DNA of 64,000 nt from Arthrobacter methylotrophus (GCF_039539965.1 NZ_BAABED010000001.1:62001-126000), one strand, 5' to 3'; positions 8,069-16,131 are shown, counted from the first letter of the stretch. The notes: generated by a model from the letters alone, not told the origin. Made by a program: numbers and translations.

Positions 8069-9235
8069 ATGGCTCTCAACACAGAAGCCGAGACGCTGGT
8101 AGAGGTAGCGCATCCCCCGACCCGACCTCACGTGCCAAGCTCTCCCGGGGGGTCGTCCCCACGAAAAGGATTGAAGTCGGGGCACCCGGCTCCGGGAGAA
8201 ACCGCGGGGTTCCGTTTCGTCACGGTGTATCGGGATCGGGAAAAGTTATCCCTGCGGACCAGGCTGCTGTTCACGTTTAGTGCGGTCGCCGCTTTGCACG
8301 TTGCCTTCTTTGTACTTTGGTTGTCTGGTTCTGCAGGTGCCGCGCAGCCGCTGGGGCTCGGGCTGGTTGTCACCGCGTATGTCGCCGGTATCAAGCACAG
8401 TTACGACTGGGACCACCTTGCCGCGATCGACAATTCCACGCGCAAGTTCGTGGCGCAGCATAGGGACCCCGTGAGCGTGGGGTTCGCGTTCAGCCTGGGC
8501 CACAGTTCAGTGGTGACCCTCGCCGGGCTGTTGCTGGTGGCTGGAACTGCGTCGATCGGGCAGTTCATGGAGGACGGCACCATGGGGAATAAGGTGCTGG
8601 GCTTGGTCGGTAGCGGCGTCTCCGGGCTCTTCCTGCTTGCGATGGGTTTGTTCAACGGCTCGGCATTCGTCCGCGCTACGCAGGTCTATCGGAATGTGCG
8701 GGCCGGGGGTGAGCTCCGCGATGAAGACCTTGAGGCTAAAGGCCTCGTTGCGCGACTTCTCGCCAAACCGCTGTCCAAAGTGGAGCGGCCACGGAACATC
8801 TATGTCATCGGATTCCTGTTCGGGCTGGGGTTCGATACCGCCACGACCATCGGACTTCTGGTCATCACAGCGACGGCGTCGCTCGCCGGCGTCTCACCGC
8901 TCACCTTGATGGCCCTTCCGCTCGCGTTTACCGCTGCCATGACCCTGTGCGACTCCGTCAACGGCGTGGCGATGATGAAGATGTATAAATCTGCCATCCA
9001 CAACCCGCAGCGCAAGCTCGGCTTCAACGCCGTGATCACTGGCATTTCGGCTGTCTCGGCGCTGTTCATATCTGTGACCACCCTCGGTGGTTTCGTCAAC
9101 GCGGCGTTCGAGCTCAAGGATCCCGTCACCACATGGTTGGGGCGAATTGACCTCGGCGATGCCGGACTCATCCTGGTGGGACTCTTTGTGCTGGTGTGGG
9201 CCGTGTCCGCGTGGCGGGGCAGACGACTTCGCTAG
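8069..9235 (+). CDS. NiCoT-family (HoxN/HupN/NixA) nickel/cobalt transporter
   Basis: A 388-residue permease that would import Ni2+ (or Co2+) across the inner membrane. About 65 polar N-terminal residues precede the first helix. The family signatures are HSYDWDHLAAIDNSTR (canonical HX4DH), SLGHSSVV, and GFLFGLGFDTATTIGLL; the fourth motif region is LAFTAAMTLCDSVNG. Trp replaces the usual Ala in the first motif (HSYDWDH rather than HAFDADH). The ATG follows AAGGAG. It is 117 bases upstream of the ureohydrolase gene and probably co-transcribed with it, suggesting Ni supply to that enzyme. Its upstream region duplicates that of maox. Metal specificity cannot be read from sequence. Confidence 0.87.
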   Translation: MALNTEAETLVEVAHPPTRPHVPSSPGGSSPRKGLKSGHPAPGETAGFRFVTVYRDREKLSLRTRLLFTFSAVAALHVAFFVLWLSGSAGAAQPLGLGLVVTAYVAGIKHSYDWDHLAAIDNSTRKFVAQHRDPVSVGFAFSLGHSSVVTLAGLLLVAGTASIGQFMEDGTMGNKVLGLVGSGVSGLFLLAMGLFNGSAFVRATQVYRNVRAGGELRDEDLEAKGLVARLLAKPLSKVERPRNIYVIGFLFGLGFDTATTIGLLVITATASLAGVSPLTLMALPLAFTAAMTLCDSVNGVAMMKMYKSAIHNPQRKLGFNAVITGISAVSALFISVTTLGGFVNAAFELKDPVTTWLGRIDLGDAGLILVGLFVLVWAVSAWRGRRLR

Positions 9236-9352
9236 CAATTGCGAGCTCCAAGAGTTTCTTCCAGCAATCCCTAATATCCCGATTTTAACTAGAACTTCCT
9301 TCATCCAATCATTCTTCAAAATCGAAGACCCCACCCAAATTAAGGAAAGATA

Positions 9353-10588
9353 ATGAACACAACCCCCGATGAACCGTCGAAAGTTGAAGGGTTCGACCGC
9401 CGCTCCCTTCAAGGAGTAGCCAACCTTGATCTCTTGGCAGAGATTCCGACAGACGTTCATGAGAAATCGAGCGCCCGCAGCCTCAAATTAGGACTTGAAG
9501 CAGCCGATTCGATCGAAGATCGTACTATTACCACTTTTAGCAGGGGACCGCAACCAGCCTTTGCGGGTATCAAGACCTTTCTCAAAGCTCCCTATTGCGA
9601 AGACATCTCTGAGGTTGACCAGTTCGACGTGGCATTTTTGGGGATCCCCTTCGACACCGGAACGACATATCGTCCGGGAACCCGATTCGGACCCCAGTCC
9701 GTGAGAAACATTTCCGCCTTGTATGACGGATATAACCTTGACCTTGCAGTAGATCTACAACAAGAAATTAGCATGTGTGATGCTGGGGACGTTTTCGTTA
9801 TCCCAGGCAACATTGAAAAGACCTTTGATCAGATCGACAAAGCGGTCTCGTACATCATGCAAAAGGGAACATTTCCGGTAATTGTCGGTGGTGATCACTC
9901 CATTGGATACCCTACTGTTAGGGGTATCGCGAAGAATTTTGACGGCAACATTGGCATCGTTCATTTTGATCGGCACATCGATATCATGGAAAAAGATATG
10001 GATGAACGCATGCACACCACTCATTATTACCATGCCACCAATATTCCGAACGTACGGCCCGAAAACTTGGTCCAGATAGGCATTGGTGGATGGTACGGCG
10101 CGCGCCACGGACTCAAAGTGGCAAGGGAACGCGACACAACAGTAATTACGATCGGTGACCTCGAGAATATGGGAATCGACAAGGCCGTTGAGGCGGCCCT
10201 GGAAATTGCTTGGAAGGGTTGCGACGCCGTCTATCTTTCTTTCGACATCGATGTCGTCGATGGCGGAATCGCTCCCGGTACAGGCTCTCCGGAACCAGGT
10301 GGCCTCATTCCCCGCGAAGCGCTCAAAGCCTTGCGGCAGGTGGCCGCAGAGGGGATTATCGGCATGGAAGTCGTCGAAATCTCGCCTCCGTACGATACAT
10401 CCGAGTCGACAGCGCAACTCGGATGCAGGGCGATCCTGGACGTTCTTGGAACCATGGTAAAGACTGAGCAGATCGGCTCCCGTTCCGCTAAAGGCAAGCG
10501 ACCCGGAACCCAGGGCATTCACGGCGAGCCACTCGGCGGTTGGGATCCGAAGAGCATTCTCGACCCAGAGGCCACCCGACGTGGGTAA
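9353..10588 (+). CDS. Agmatinase/arginase-family hydrolase, possibly a Ni-dependent guanidine-type ureohydrolase
   Basis: This 411-residue ureohydrolase probably cleaves a guanidino compound to urea plus an amine or ammonia. Metal-site motifs are GGDHS (His182), FDRHID (Asp206, His208, Asp210) and SFDIDVVDGG (Asp298, Asp300). In agmatinase and arginase the second motif is normally DAHxD; here Arg207 replaces Ala beside the metal ligands. The protein is about 100 residues longer than typical SpeB, with N- and C-terminal extensions, as in the longer guanidine hydrolase (GdmH) type. A nickel transporter lies directly upstream and an NCS1 permease downstream. Codons look more AT-rich than its neighbours, hinting at separate origin. 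Substrate is inferred: guanidine, methylguanidine or agmatine are all possible. Confidence 0.8.
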   Translation: MNTTPDEPSKVEGFDRRSLQGVANLDLLAEIPTDVHEKSSARSLKLGLEAADSIEDRTITTFSRGPQPAFAGIKTFLKAPYCEDISEVDQFDVAFLGIPFDTGTTYRPGTRFGPQSVRNISALYDGYNLDLAVDLQQEISMCDAGDVFVIPGNIEKTFDQIDKAVSYIMQKGTFPVIVGGDHSIGYPTVRGIAKNFDGNIGIVHFDRHIDIMEKDMDERMHTTHYYHATNIPNVRPENLVQIGIGGWYGARHGLKVARERDTTVITIGDLENMGIDKAVEAALEIAWKGCDAVYLSFDIDVVDGGIAPGTGSPEPGGLIPREALKALRQVAAEGIIGMEVVEISPPYDTSESTAQLGCRAILDVLGTMVKTEQIGSRSAKGKRPGTQGIHGEPLGGWDPKSILDPEATRRG

Positions 10589-11033
10589 GGGTTAGAAACT
10601 GATGCGTGTCACGAGGGCGGGGTAGGGAGTGAGGCCTCCAGAATAGGGGTGCTTACTCCCACCGCCCTCGGAGGCCGCGACTTGTCCCACGCTAGCTGCA
10701 CCTGCGCGCCGGCGCGCACGCCTTTCGAGCTGCCCGCTGCCCAGATGCCCGTGATTGAGCGCAGCAGCTCCTTCAGCGAGGTCAACGATCTGGCCGCCCC
10801 TCGGGCGAAGCCCACCATTGCGCGATCGTCTGGGCCCCTGCCCAGTTGTGCGCCCACAACATCGCTGTGTTCGCGACTCCCGGCAAGAATGCTCGGGACG
10901 CCCAGCGAATTACGTCTCCAAGCACTTGGATTACTTGCTTCCCGCCAAACATTCGCACCCAACGGCGAGGATTCAACTTCCCAACACCACGCTGCTAGCA
11001 TCGCCGCTGACAGCACTGCCCGAAGGATTCGGC
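10589..11033. other. 445-base spacer between the ureohydrolase and NCS1 permease genes
   Basis: No recognisable gene is seen. A minus-strand frame is open from about 11109 to 10609 and contains a protein-like stretch (LTSLKELLRSITGIW), but it overlaps the permease start, lacks a convincing ribosome site and matches no family I know. It could be a decayed gene or chance. A Shine-Dalgarno-like GAAGGA lies at 11021-11026 before the permease start. Confidence 0.4.
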
Positions 11034-12497
11034 ATGACAATACACAACCGAAGCAATCCCGCTGCCCGGACCGAAGTGCCCCGGCTCGAGGACAAGACCA
11101 TCCAGCCAATCCCGCTGAACGAACGCCATGGAACGGCCCGGGATCTCTTTACCATCTGGTTTGGCTCCAACATCATGATCATGACCATGGTGACCGGCGG
11201 CCTCGCCACCACCGTGTTCGGGCTCGGCTTTGTGCCCGCCATCGTCGGAATCATCCTTGGAAACGCCGTCGGTGCCATCTTCATGGCCCTGCACGCGGCC
11301 CAGGGACCGCAGCTGGGTGTGGCGCAGATGATCCAGACCCGCGGCCAGTTCGGTTCCTACGGGGCGTTGCTGATCGTCGTGCTCGTGGTGGTCATGTACC
11401 TCGGGTTTTTCGCCGCGAACCTCGTCTTCGGCGGCGAAGCGCTAGCCGCAGTCAGCCCGGGCATCAGTGATGATGCGGGCATCGTTGTCATTGGGGTGGT
11501 GAGTGTTGTTGCCACGATTTTCGGCTACCGAATCATCCACGCCTATGCACGCTTCTTGAGCATCGTGGCCGGGTTGGCGCTGGTCCTGGCCTTCGTCTGG
11601 ATCCTTTTTGTCCACGGATTGCCCTCCACCTTCCTTAGCGAGGGCAACTTTACCTGGGCTGGCTTCATGGGCACCGTCTCCGTTGCCGCCCTCTGGCAAC
11701 TCGCGTACGCTCCGTACGTTTCGGACTACTCCCGCTATTTGCCTCAAGGCACCGGCTCGACTCCGGCTTTCTGGGCATCCTATTCCGGTTGCGTCTTGGG
11801 ATCGCTCTTCCCGATGATCCTCGGCGCCTTGGTGGGAACTCTCGCGGTCACTATGGGGGCCGACGCAGCCAACGTCCAGATCCCAGGCAGCATGGGCGCC
11901 TTGCTCCAGCCATGGACCATGGTAGTCATGGGGATCTTTTGCCTCGGAGTCGCAGCGCAAAATTCCATTAATCTCTACTGCGGAGTCTTGTGCAGCCTCA
12001 CGATTGGGCAGACGTTCAAGCCGAGCTGGTTGCCTCGCGCCAAGACCCGAAGCGTTGCGGCAATTCTCCTGTTCACCGTCGCTCTCATGGTCTCGCTTTT
12101 CGCACGCGACAACTTCATCCTCTTCTACACGAACTTCCTCTCCTTCCTGATGTACGTACTGGTCCCTTGGACAGCCATCAACCTGGTGGACTACTACCTC
12201 CTCCGGCACGGCGACTACAAGGTTGAAGACTTCTTCAAGCGCGACGGCGGAGTCTACGGGAGGTTCAACTGGGTTGCGATCGGTGCCTACCTGGCCGGCG
12301 CCCTCATCCAGGTTCCGTTCTCGGCAACGGCGGTCTACACCGGACCCGTCGCGGCAGCCATGGGCGGAGTGGACATCTCCTGGATCGTCGGGCTGGGCGT
12401 GGTGTCACCGCTCTACTACGTCGCGGCACGGGTGTTCCGGAAGAAGCCAGTGACATCGTCCCTCGAGGCCCTTTCACTCGAAAGCGACCTGGTCTGA
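11034..12497 (+). CDS. NCS1-family permease (purine/cytosine/allantoin permease type)
   Basis: A 487-residue inner-membrane permease with about 12 helices. The N-terminal stretch RHGTARDLFTIWFGSNIMIMTMVTGG carries the family's first helix, which holds the Na+ and substrate site in NCS1 transporters. LAYAPYVSDYSRYLP and the C-terminal YYLLRHGDYKVEDFFKRDGGVYGRFNW are typical of CodB-like members. The ATG at 11034 was chosen because GAAGGA precedes it by eight bases and the family's N-terminus begins there; an upstream in-frame start is unlikely. It probably imports the nitrogenous substrate of the adjacent ureohydrolase (inference from context). Confidence 0.86.
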   Translation: MTIHNRSNPAARTEVPRLEDKTIQPIPLNERHGTARDLFTIWFGSNIMIMTMVTGGLATTVFGLGFVPAIVGIILGNAVGAIFMALHAAQGPQLGVAQMIQTRGQFGSYGALLIVVLVVVMYLGFFAANLVFGGEALAAVSPGISDDAGIVVIGVVSVVATIFGYRIIHAYARFLSIVAGLALVLAFVWILFVHGLPSTFLSEGNFTWAGFMGTVSVAALWQLAYAPYVSDYSRYLPQGTGSTPAFWASYSGCVLGSLFPMILGALVGTLAVTMGADAANVQIPGSMGALLQPWTMVVMGIFCLGVAAQNSINLYCGVLCSLTIGQTFKPSWLPRAKTRSVAAILLFTVALMVSLFARDNFILFYTNFLSFLMYVLVPWTAINLVDYYLLRHGDYKVEDFFKRDGGVYGRFNWVAIGAYLAGALIQVPFSATAVYTGPVAAAMGGVDISWIVGLGVVSPLYYVAARVFRKKPVTSSLEALSLESDLV

Positions 12498-12514
12498 CCC
12501 AAATTTACGTTGGT

Positions 12515-12560
12515 CTCCTGCCCGGATTCGCGGAGTTTCCGGGCAGGAGGCCTCTTTTTA
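12515..12560. terminator. Intrinsic terminator after the NCS1 permease gene
   Basis: A perfect 11-bp stem pairs CTCCTGCCCGG (12515-12525) with 12539-12549, followed by CCTCTTTTT. It lies between convergent genes and can stop the permease transcript. Confidence 0.85.
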
Positions 12561-12571
12561 TCTGCTGAGGG

Positions 12572-13279
12572 CTACGTGGTGTACAGCAGCGAGAGTCCCA
12601 AGTGGGGAACGTCCAGAGCCACTCTGTGCTGGTTTGGAGCTCCAGACTTGATCCGCTCGCCCACCAGGTACTTCCCGGAGTTGCCGAGAATGACGCGGTT
12701 GCTGGCGTTGATGAGGGCGGCATCCCTTGGGATCGCGCGCAAGTTTGGCATGATGAGGGGTTCTAAGTCCTTGATCCGAATGTCGCATCCCGCAACCCCT
12801 GTGAAGTTTCCATGGACGAAAAACGGTTCCGTGAACGAGAGAATGTATTCCTCGAAGCCGAGATAGTCCAGATACGGGCCCCAGAGAGTCTGCTCACCTG
12901 TGGAAGCTGCGGTCGAGAAGAACGGTAGCTTCTCATAGTCGTAATATCGGTCACTGCCCGGGGTCCGGTCAGCGTCCAGCCTTTCCATGCCATCGGAGTT
13001 CTTGCGGAACCACCATTCGAAGGCTCTGCCACCCGCCTCAACGGATTCCGCGGCGAAAAATGTCCCGGCGCCCACAGCAAAAGAGTTCCTCGCCAAAAAC
13101 TCCCGCGCGACTTCTTCGAGTCCTACCCGTGCAGCCTTATCGACTTTGGACTTGCCGGCGAGATTCTGCTCAAGGAGCGAGGCAACGTTCCTGACGAGTT
13201 CCGTGGTCTCCGTCGAGACGCCGTTTATCCACGCACTGAGGACATTAGCAGCATGTGCGACTTCATAGTCGGTGTTCAT
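12572..13279 (-). CDS. Cache-domain protein, soluble, probable ligand sensor
   Basis: A 235-residue protein with no membrane helix or signal peptide. It looks like a Cache-type sensory fold: an N-terminal helical segment (ANVLSAWINGVSTETTELVRNVASLLEQ), then strands including FEWWFRKNSDGMERLDADRTPGSDRYYDYEKLPFF and the characteristic GPYLDYLGFEEYILSFTEPFFVHGNFTGVAGCDIRIKDLEPLI. Stand-alone Cache proteins near GntR regulators and permeases are known in Actinobacteria but are poorly characterised. The ATG at 13279 has AGGATGG upstream and overlaps the stop of the preceding regulator remnant. It is probably co-transcribed with the GntR gene and may bind the amine or guanidino ligand of this module (inference). 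Confidence 0.65.
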   Translation of the reverse strand: MNTDYEVAHAANVLSAWINGVSTETTELVRNVASLLEQNLAGKSKVDKAARVGLEEVAREFLARNSFAVGAGTFFAAESVEAGGRAFEWWFRKNSDGMERLDADRTPGSDRYYDYEKLPFFSTAASTGEQTLWGPYLDYLGFEEYILSFTEPFFVHGNFTGVAGCDIRIKDLEPLIMPNLRAIPRDAALINASNRVILGNSGKYLVGERIKSGAPNQHRVALDVPHLGLSLLYTT

Positions 13280-13467
13280 TGGCCATCCTGAATTGTTTCG
13301 GCGTAACACGAGGTGAGTTTCCTGATCAGGTGGAGGGTGTTTCGTCTGATGTTCTCAAACGCGAGTTTCTGGGCTTTCTCGGGTTGGCCGTAGTTAAACG
13401 GCCAGGCCAGTCCCAAGTGTTCAACGGTTTCCGCATCCGGATCAAAATGCTGTGGCGAGGGGTTCAT
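13276..13467 (-). pseudogene. Remnant: duplicated C-terminal tail of a GntR/FCD regulator
   Basis: A 63-codon open stretch resembles the last 60 residues of the regulator immediately upstream. AEHLELVRAIAQDQPEKAQKL in the intact gene corresponds to VEHLGLAWPFNYGQPEKAQKL here, and both end in a DGQ or GGQ tail followed by TGA in the same context (GGCCAATGA). The DNA-binding half is absent. This looks like a tandem duplication of the regulator gene followed by deletion. It might still be translated from the overlapping ATG, but function is unlikely. Confidence 0.7.
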
Positions 13468-14225
13468 TGGCCACCCTGACTTGATGCAGCGTAACTCAGG
13501 GTGAGTTTCGTGTCGATGAGGTGGAAGATATTCCGCTTGATGTGCTCAAGTATCAGTTTCTGGGCTTTCTCGGGTTGGTCCTGGGCTATTGCCCGGACCA
13601 ATTCCAAATGTTCGGCGGTTGCCAACTCCGGATCAAATGCCACAGTGAGTGGGGTCCAGAGCTGTTGAACTGTTTCTTCCTGAAGCCGGATTTCGGCATT
13701 CGCAAGCCTCGGTGATTGCGCGGCTACGGCCAACTCAATGTGGAAGCGGCTGTCAGCAGGTGCTCGCGCTTCCGGAGTCGCGGCCAGAACCAATGCTCGC
13801 GCAAGTTCCTGAAGACGATCGACGTCGTGTGCTTCCGCGCGCTCGCATGCCAGACGGACGGTCGTGGCGGAAATAGCGGAATGCTCGTCTCCAATGTCGC
13901 GTATTTCCGAAATAGATGTCGAAAGAAACCAATCCCGTATGGTGTCGGTCTGGGCTGGAGGCTGGTTCACGACGAAGGTTCCTCCACTGCGGCCTCTCCG
14001 GGTCTCGACGACACCCTGTTCGCGAAGCTCCGCCAAAGCTTCGCGAAGGGTGGCGCCGCCAACTCCGAACATGTCAGAGAGTGTCGCTTCGGGGGGCAGC
14101 CGTTCACCTACTTTGAGCAGACCTAGCCCGATCGCCTTGGAAATCCTTTCGACTATCGCGTCGGCCCTCTCGATTTCCGGCAGGGAGCGGTATATCTGCG
14201 ACTGGAAAGAGGTTTGCGAGGCCAA
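13464..14225 (-). CDS. GntR-family transcriptional regulator, FadR/FCD subfamily
   Basis: A 253-residue regulator. The N-terminal winged helix-turn-helix includes GLLKVGERLPPEATLSDMFGVGGATLREALAELREQGVVETRRGRSGGTFV (residues about 36-86). The all-helical FCD ligand domain follows, with metal-site-type His residues in RFHIELAVAAQSPRLANAEI. It is divergent from hxlB and upstream of the Cache gene. It may repress its own operon, the ureohydrolase genes or hxlB in response to a small acid or amine; the sequence does not say which. An ACTAACTAACTAATAG stretch at 14266-14281 in its promoter region is a possible operator. Confidence 0.88.
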   Translation of the reverse strand: MASQTSFQSQIYRSLPEIERADAIVERISKAIGLGLLKVGERLPPEATLSDMFGVGGATLREALAELREQGVVETRRGRSGGTFVVNQPPAQTDTIRDWFLSTSISEIRDIGDEHSAISATTVRLACERAEAHDVDRLQELARALVLAATPEARAPADSRFHIELAVAAQSPRLANAEIRLQEETVQQLWTPLTVAFDPELATAEHLELVRAIAQDQPEKAQKLILEHIKRNIFHLIDTKLTLSYAASSQGGQ

Positions 14226-14344
14226 AAGTCTGCGCTCCGAAAGTGGGCTACGGGATGTGTCAATACTAACTAACTAATAGCAAACTGCAGCGGCGTTCGC
14301 TGGTACCCAGACGACGGGTCTCAGGCTGTTCCGCGTACCCCAAT

Positions 14345-14471
14345 CCTTAAGGGTAGTTAGAACCGTCAGAAAATAGCGTTACCCCTGCAGGTTTGCTTCG
14401 AGATCATGGATATCAATCAGAAGGACCCATTCGGCCTTTATGGCCGTTTGCCGAATCGAAGGGACCAAATC
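14345..14471 (+). promoter_or_regulatory. hxlB promoter and leader, shared with tkt and gapB
   Basis: The stretch from TTAAGGGTAG (14347) to the GTG start aligns with the region before tkt (31301-31425). Shared blocks are AACCGTCAGAAA, an AGCGTT core at 14375-14380 within the 18-base element 14374-14391, GTTTG-TTCG, and ATGGATATCAAT. The homologous element before gapB (44746-44763, minus strand) is better conserved with tkt. Three genes of one pathway with one upstream pattern argue for a common regulator. Confidence 0.75.
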
Positions 14472-15071
14472 GTGAATCCGACAGCTAACGCGACGCGTGC
14501 GGTGTATAGCACTACGAGTGATATTGTGCGTAATTTGGCGCTTGTCAGGGATGAGGTCGCGGACACGGCGGCCAAGATTGATGTGCAGGAGTTGGCTGGT
14601 CTTGCGGGGCATCTTGGCCAGCCGGGCCGGGTGTTCGTCGCCGGGGCGGGCCGGAGCGGTCTGGTGTTGCGCATGGCCGGGATGAGGCTGATGCATTTGG
14701 GTTTGACGGTCCATATTGCCGGGGATACCACTACTCCGGCAATCGCGTCCGGGGACCTGCTCTTGGTGGCTTCGGGGTCGGGAACGACCTCGGGTGTGGT
14801 CAAGTCCGCGGAAACCGCGGCGAAGGCCGGGGCGCGTATTGCCGCGTTCACCACCAATCGGGAATCGCCGCTGGCCGGGCTGGCCGACGCGTTGGTGATC
14901 ATTCCCGCCGCGCAGAAGACCGATCACGGTTCGAGTGTTTCGCGCCAGTACTCCGGTTCCCTGTTCGAGCAGGTGTTGTTCCTGGCTACCGAGGCTTTGT
15001 TCCAGTCGCTGTGGGAAAACGCCGACGAACCGGCTGAACAGCTGTGGCTCAGGCACGCCAACCTCGAATAA
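14472..15071 (+). CDS. hxlB: 6-phospho-3-hexuloisomerase
   Basis: A 199-residue SIS-domain enzyme that isomerises D-arabino-3-hexulose 6-phosphate to fructose 6-phosphate, the second step of formaldehyde fixation in the RuMP pathway; cytoplasmic. The sugar-phosphate site is seen in RVFVAGAGRSGLVLRMAGMRLMHLG and SGSGTTSGVVKSAETAAKAGA; KTDHGSSVSRQYSGSLFEQVLFL matches the family's C-terminal half. The GTG at 14472 is preferred over an in-frame ATG at 14406 because the identical context starts tkt and gives the usual length. Its first residues (NPTANA) are the same as those of transketolase. hxlA follows after 119 bases. Confidence 0.93.
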   Translation: MNPTANATRAVYSTTSDIVRNLALVRDEVADTAAKIDVQELAGLAGHLGQPGRVFVAGAGRSGLVLRMAGMRLMHLGLTVHIAGDTTTPAIASGDLLLVASGSGTTSGVVKSAETAAKAGARIAAFTTNRESPLAGLADALVIIPAAQKTDHGSSVSRQYSGSLFEQVLFLATEALFQSLWENADEPAEQLWLRHANLE

Positions 15072-15102
15072 CCACCCCCGGGTTACCGGCCCCGGTCTGG
15101 CT

Positions 15103-15147
15103 GGCCCCGGGTTACTGGTCCCTGGTTTAGCGGGGCCCCCGTTTTTT
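15103..15147 (+). terminator. Possible intrinsic terminator between hxlB and hxlA
   Basis: GGCCCCG (15103-15109) pairs with CGGGGCC (15131-15137), followed shortly by T6 (15142-15147). It sits in a very GC-rich spacer made of repeated CCCCGGGTTAC-like units. It may attenuate rather than end transcription, changing the hxlB:hxlA ratio. Confidence 0.5.
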
Positions 15148-15190
15148 CCATCACCATCTCTGCAGTTCCCTACAGAAAGATAAAATCATC

Positions 15191-15814
15191 ATGAAACTCC
15201 AAGTTGCCGTGGACCTCCTCACGACCGAAGACGCTCTCGAACTGGCCGGCAAGGTTGCCGAGTACGTGGACATCATTGAGTTGGGTACCCCGTTGATCAA
15301 GGCTGCCGGGCTTGCTGTCGTCACTGCTGTGAAGGAAGCCCACCCGGACAAGATCGTTTTCGCTGACATGAAGACCATGGACGCGGGGGAGCTTGAAGCC
15401 GATATCGCTTTCAAGGCCGGCGCGGACCTGGTTACGGTGCTGGGTAGCGCTGATGACTCCACCATTGCCGGTGCGGTCAAGGCAGCCAAGGCCCACAACA
15501 AGGGCATCGTGGTTGACCTTATCGGTGTGGCCGACAAGGTTAGCCGTGCGAAGGAAGTCCGTGCGCTGGGTGCGAAGTTCGTCGAGATGCACGCGGGCCT
15601 GGACGAGCAGGCTCAGCCCGGTTACGACCTGAACGGTCTGCTCAGTGCCGGAGCCGAAGCGCGTGTTCCGTTCTCCGTGGCCGGTGGCGTGAACCTGTCC
15701 ACCATCGCCGCCGTGCAGCAGGCCGGCGCTGATGTCGCCGTCGCCGGTGGCGCGATCTACGGTGCGGCCGACCCGGCCCTGGCAGCCAAGGCACTGCGCG
15801 CCGCGATCGTCTAG
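15191..15814 (+). CDS. hxlA: 3-hexulose-6-phosphate synthase
   Basis: A 207-residue enzyme of the orotidine-5'-phosphate decarboxylase superfamily that condenses formaldehyde with ribulose 5-phosphate, the entry step of the RuMP cycle. The superfamily catalytic pattern is present: Asp8 (VDLL), Asp59/Lys61/Asp64 in ADMKTMD, and His134 in VEMHAGLDEQ. The phosphate-binding end is seen in FSVAGGVNLSTI and AVAGGAIYGAADP. Length is exactly that of the family (about 207-211). The ribosome site is AGAAAG about ten bases before the ATG. It follows hxlB directly; both are separate polypeptides rather than a fusion. Confidence 0.95.
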   Translation: MKLQVAVDLLTTEDALELAGKVAEYVDIIELGTPLIKAAGLAVVTAVKEAHPDKIVFADMKTMDAGELEADIAFKAGADLVTVLGSADDSTIAGAVKAAKAHNKGIVVDLIGVADKVSRAKEVRALGAKFVEMHAGLDEQAQPGYDLNGLLSAGAEARVPFSVAGGVNLSTIAAVQQAGADVAVAGGAIYGAADPALAAKALRAAIV

Positions 15815-15828
15815 GCATCCGAGTTACG

Positions 15829-15864
15829 GTGGCGTCCCGCGGCCTCAGGGCTGCGGGACGCCAC
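15829..15864. terminator. 12-bp stem hairpin after hxlA
   Basis: GTGGCGTCCCGC (15829-15840) pairs perfectly with 15853-15864 around a 12-base loop. No T-run follows, so it is either a weak terminator or an mRNA 3'-end stabiliser. Confidence 0.6.
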
Positions 15865-15888
15865 CACCTCTGGGCGTAAGGGCCAGGC

Positions 15889-16131
15889 ATGATTCAGACA
15901 CTTAAGACAGCCGGAGGAAGGCGCAGGGTACCCAAGCAGCAGCCTGTCCAGGAATGGGCTTCCCTGCAGCGCGGGAATTGTGTCGAGGTCTGGTCCGATG
16001 GTTCGTTCCTGTACATAGCCTTCGTCGATGACCGTGCCGAGGACGGCCACCTGCTCTGGGTCATCGAGAACGGCACCGGCTCCCGCCGTCTTTTTGTTCG
16101 TGATGATCCCATCACGCTGTATTCGATCTAA
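15889..16131 (+). CDS. Small hypothetical protein between hxlA and zwf
   Basis: An 80-residue open frame of unknown family. The first 20 residues are basic (LKTAGGRRRVPKQQPVQEW). The rest is compact with alternating strands (GNCVEVWSDGSFLYIAFVDDRAEDGHLLWVIENGTGSRRLFVRDDPITLYSI), which reads like a real small beta-rich domain. No membrane segment or cysteine is present. It lies in the same direction as, and between, two RuMP-cycle genes. Coding status is supported by composition and position only. Confidence 0.5.
   Translation: MIQTLKTAGGRRRVPKQQPVQEWASLQRGNCVEVWSDGSFLYIAFVDDRAEDGHLLWVIENGTGSRRLFVRDDPITLYSI

Noticed and set aside
10609..11109. A 166-codon minus-strand frame before the NCS1 permease
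   Set aside because: It overlaps the permease start, has no clear ribosome site or recognisable family; kept only as a note on the spacer.
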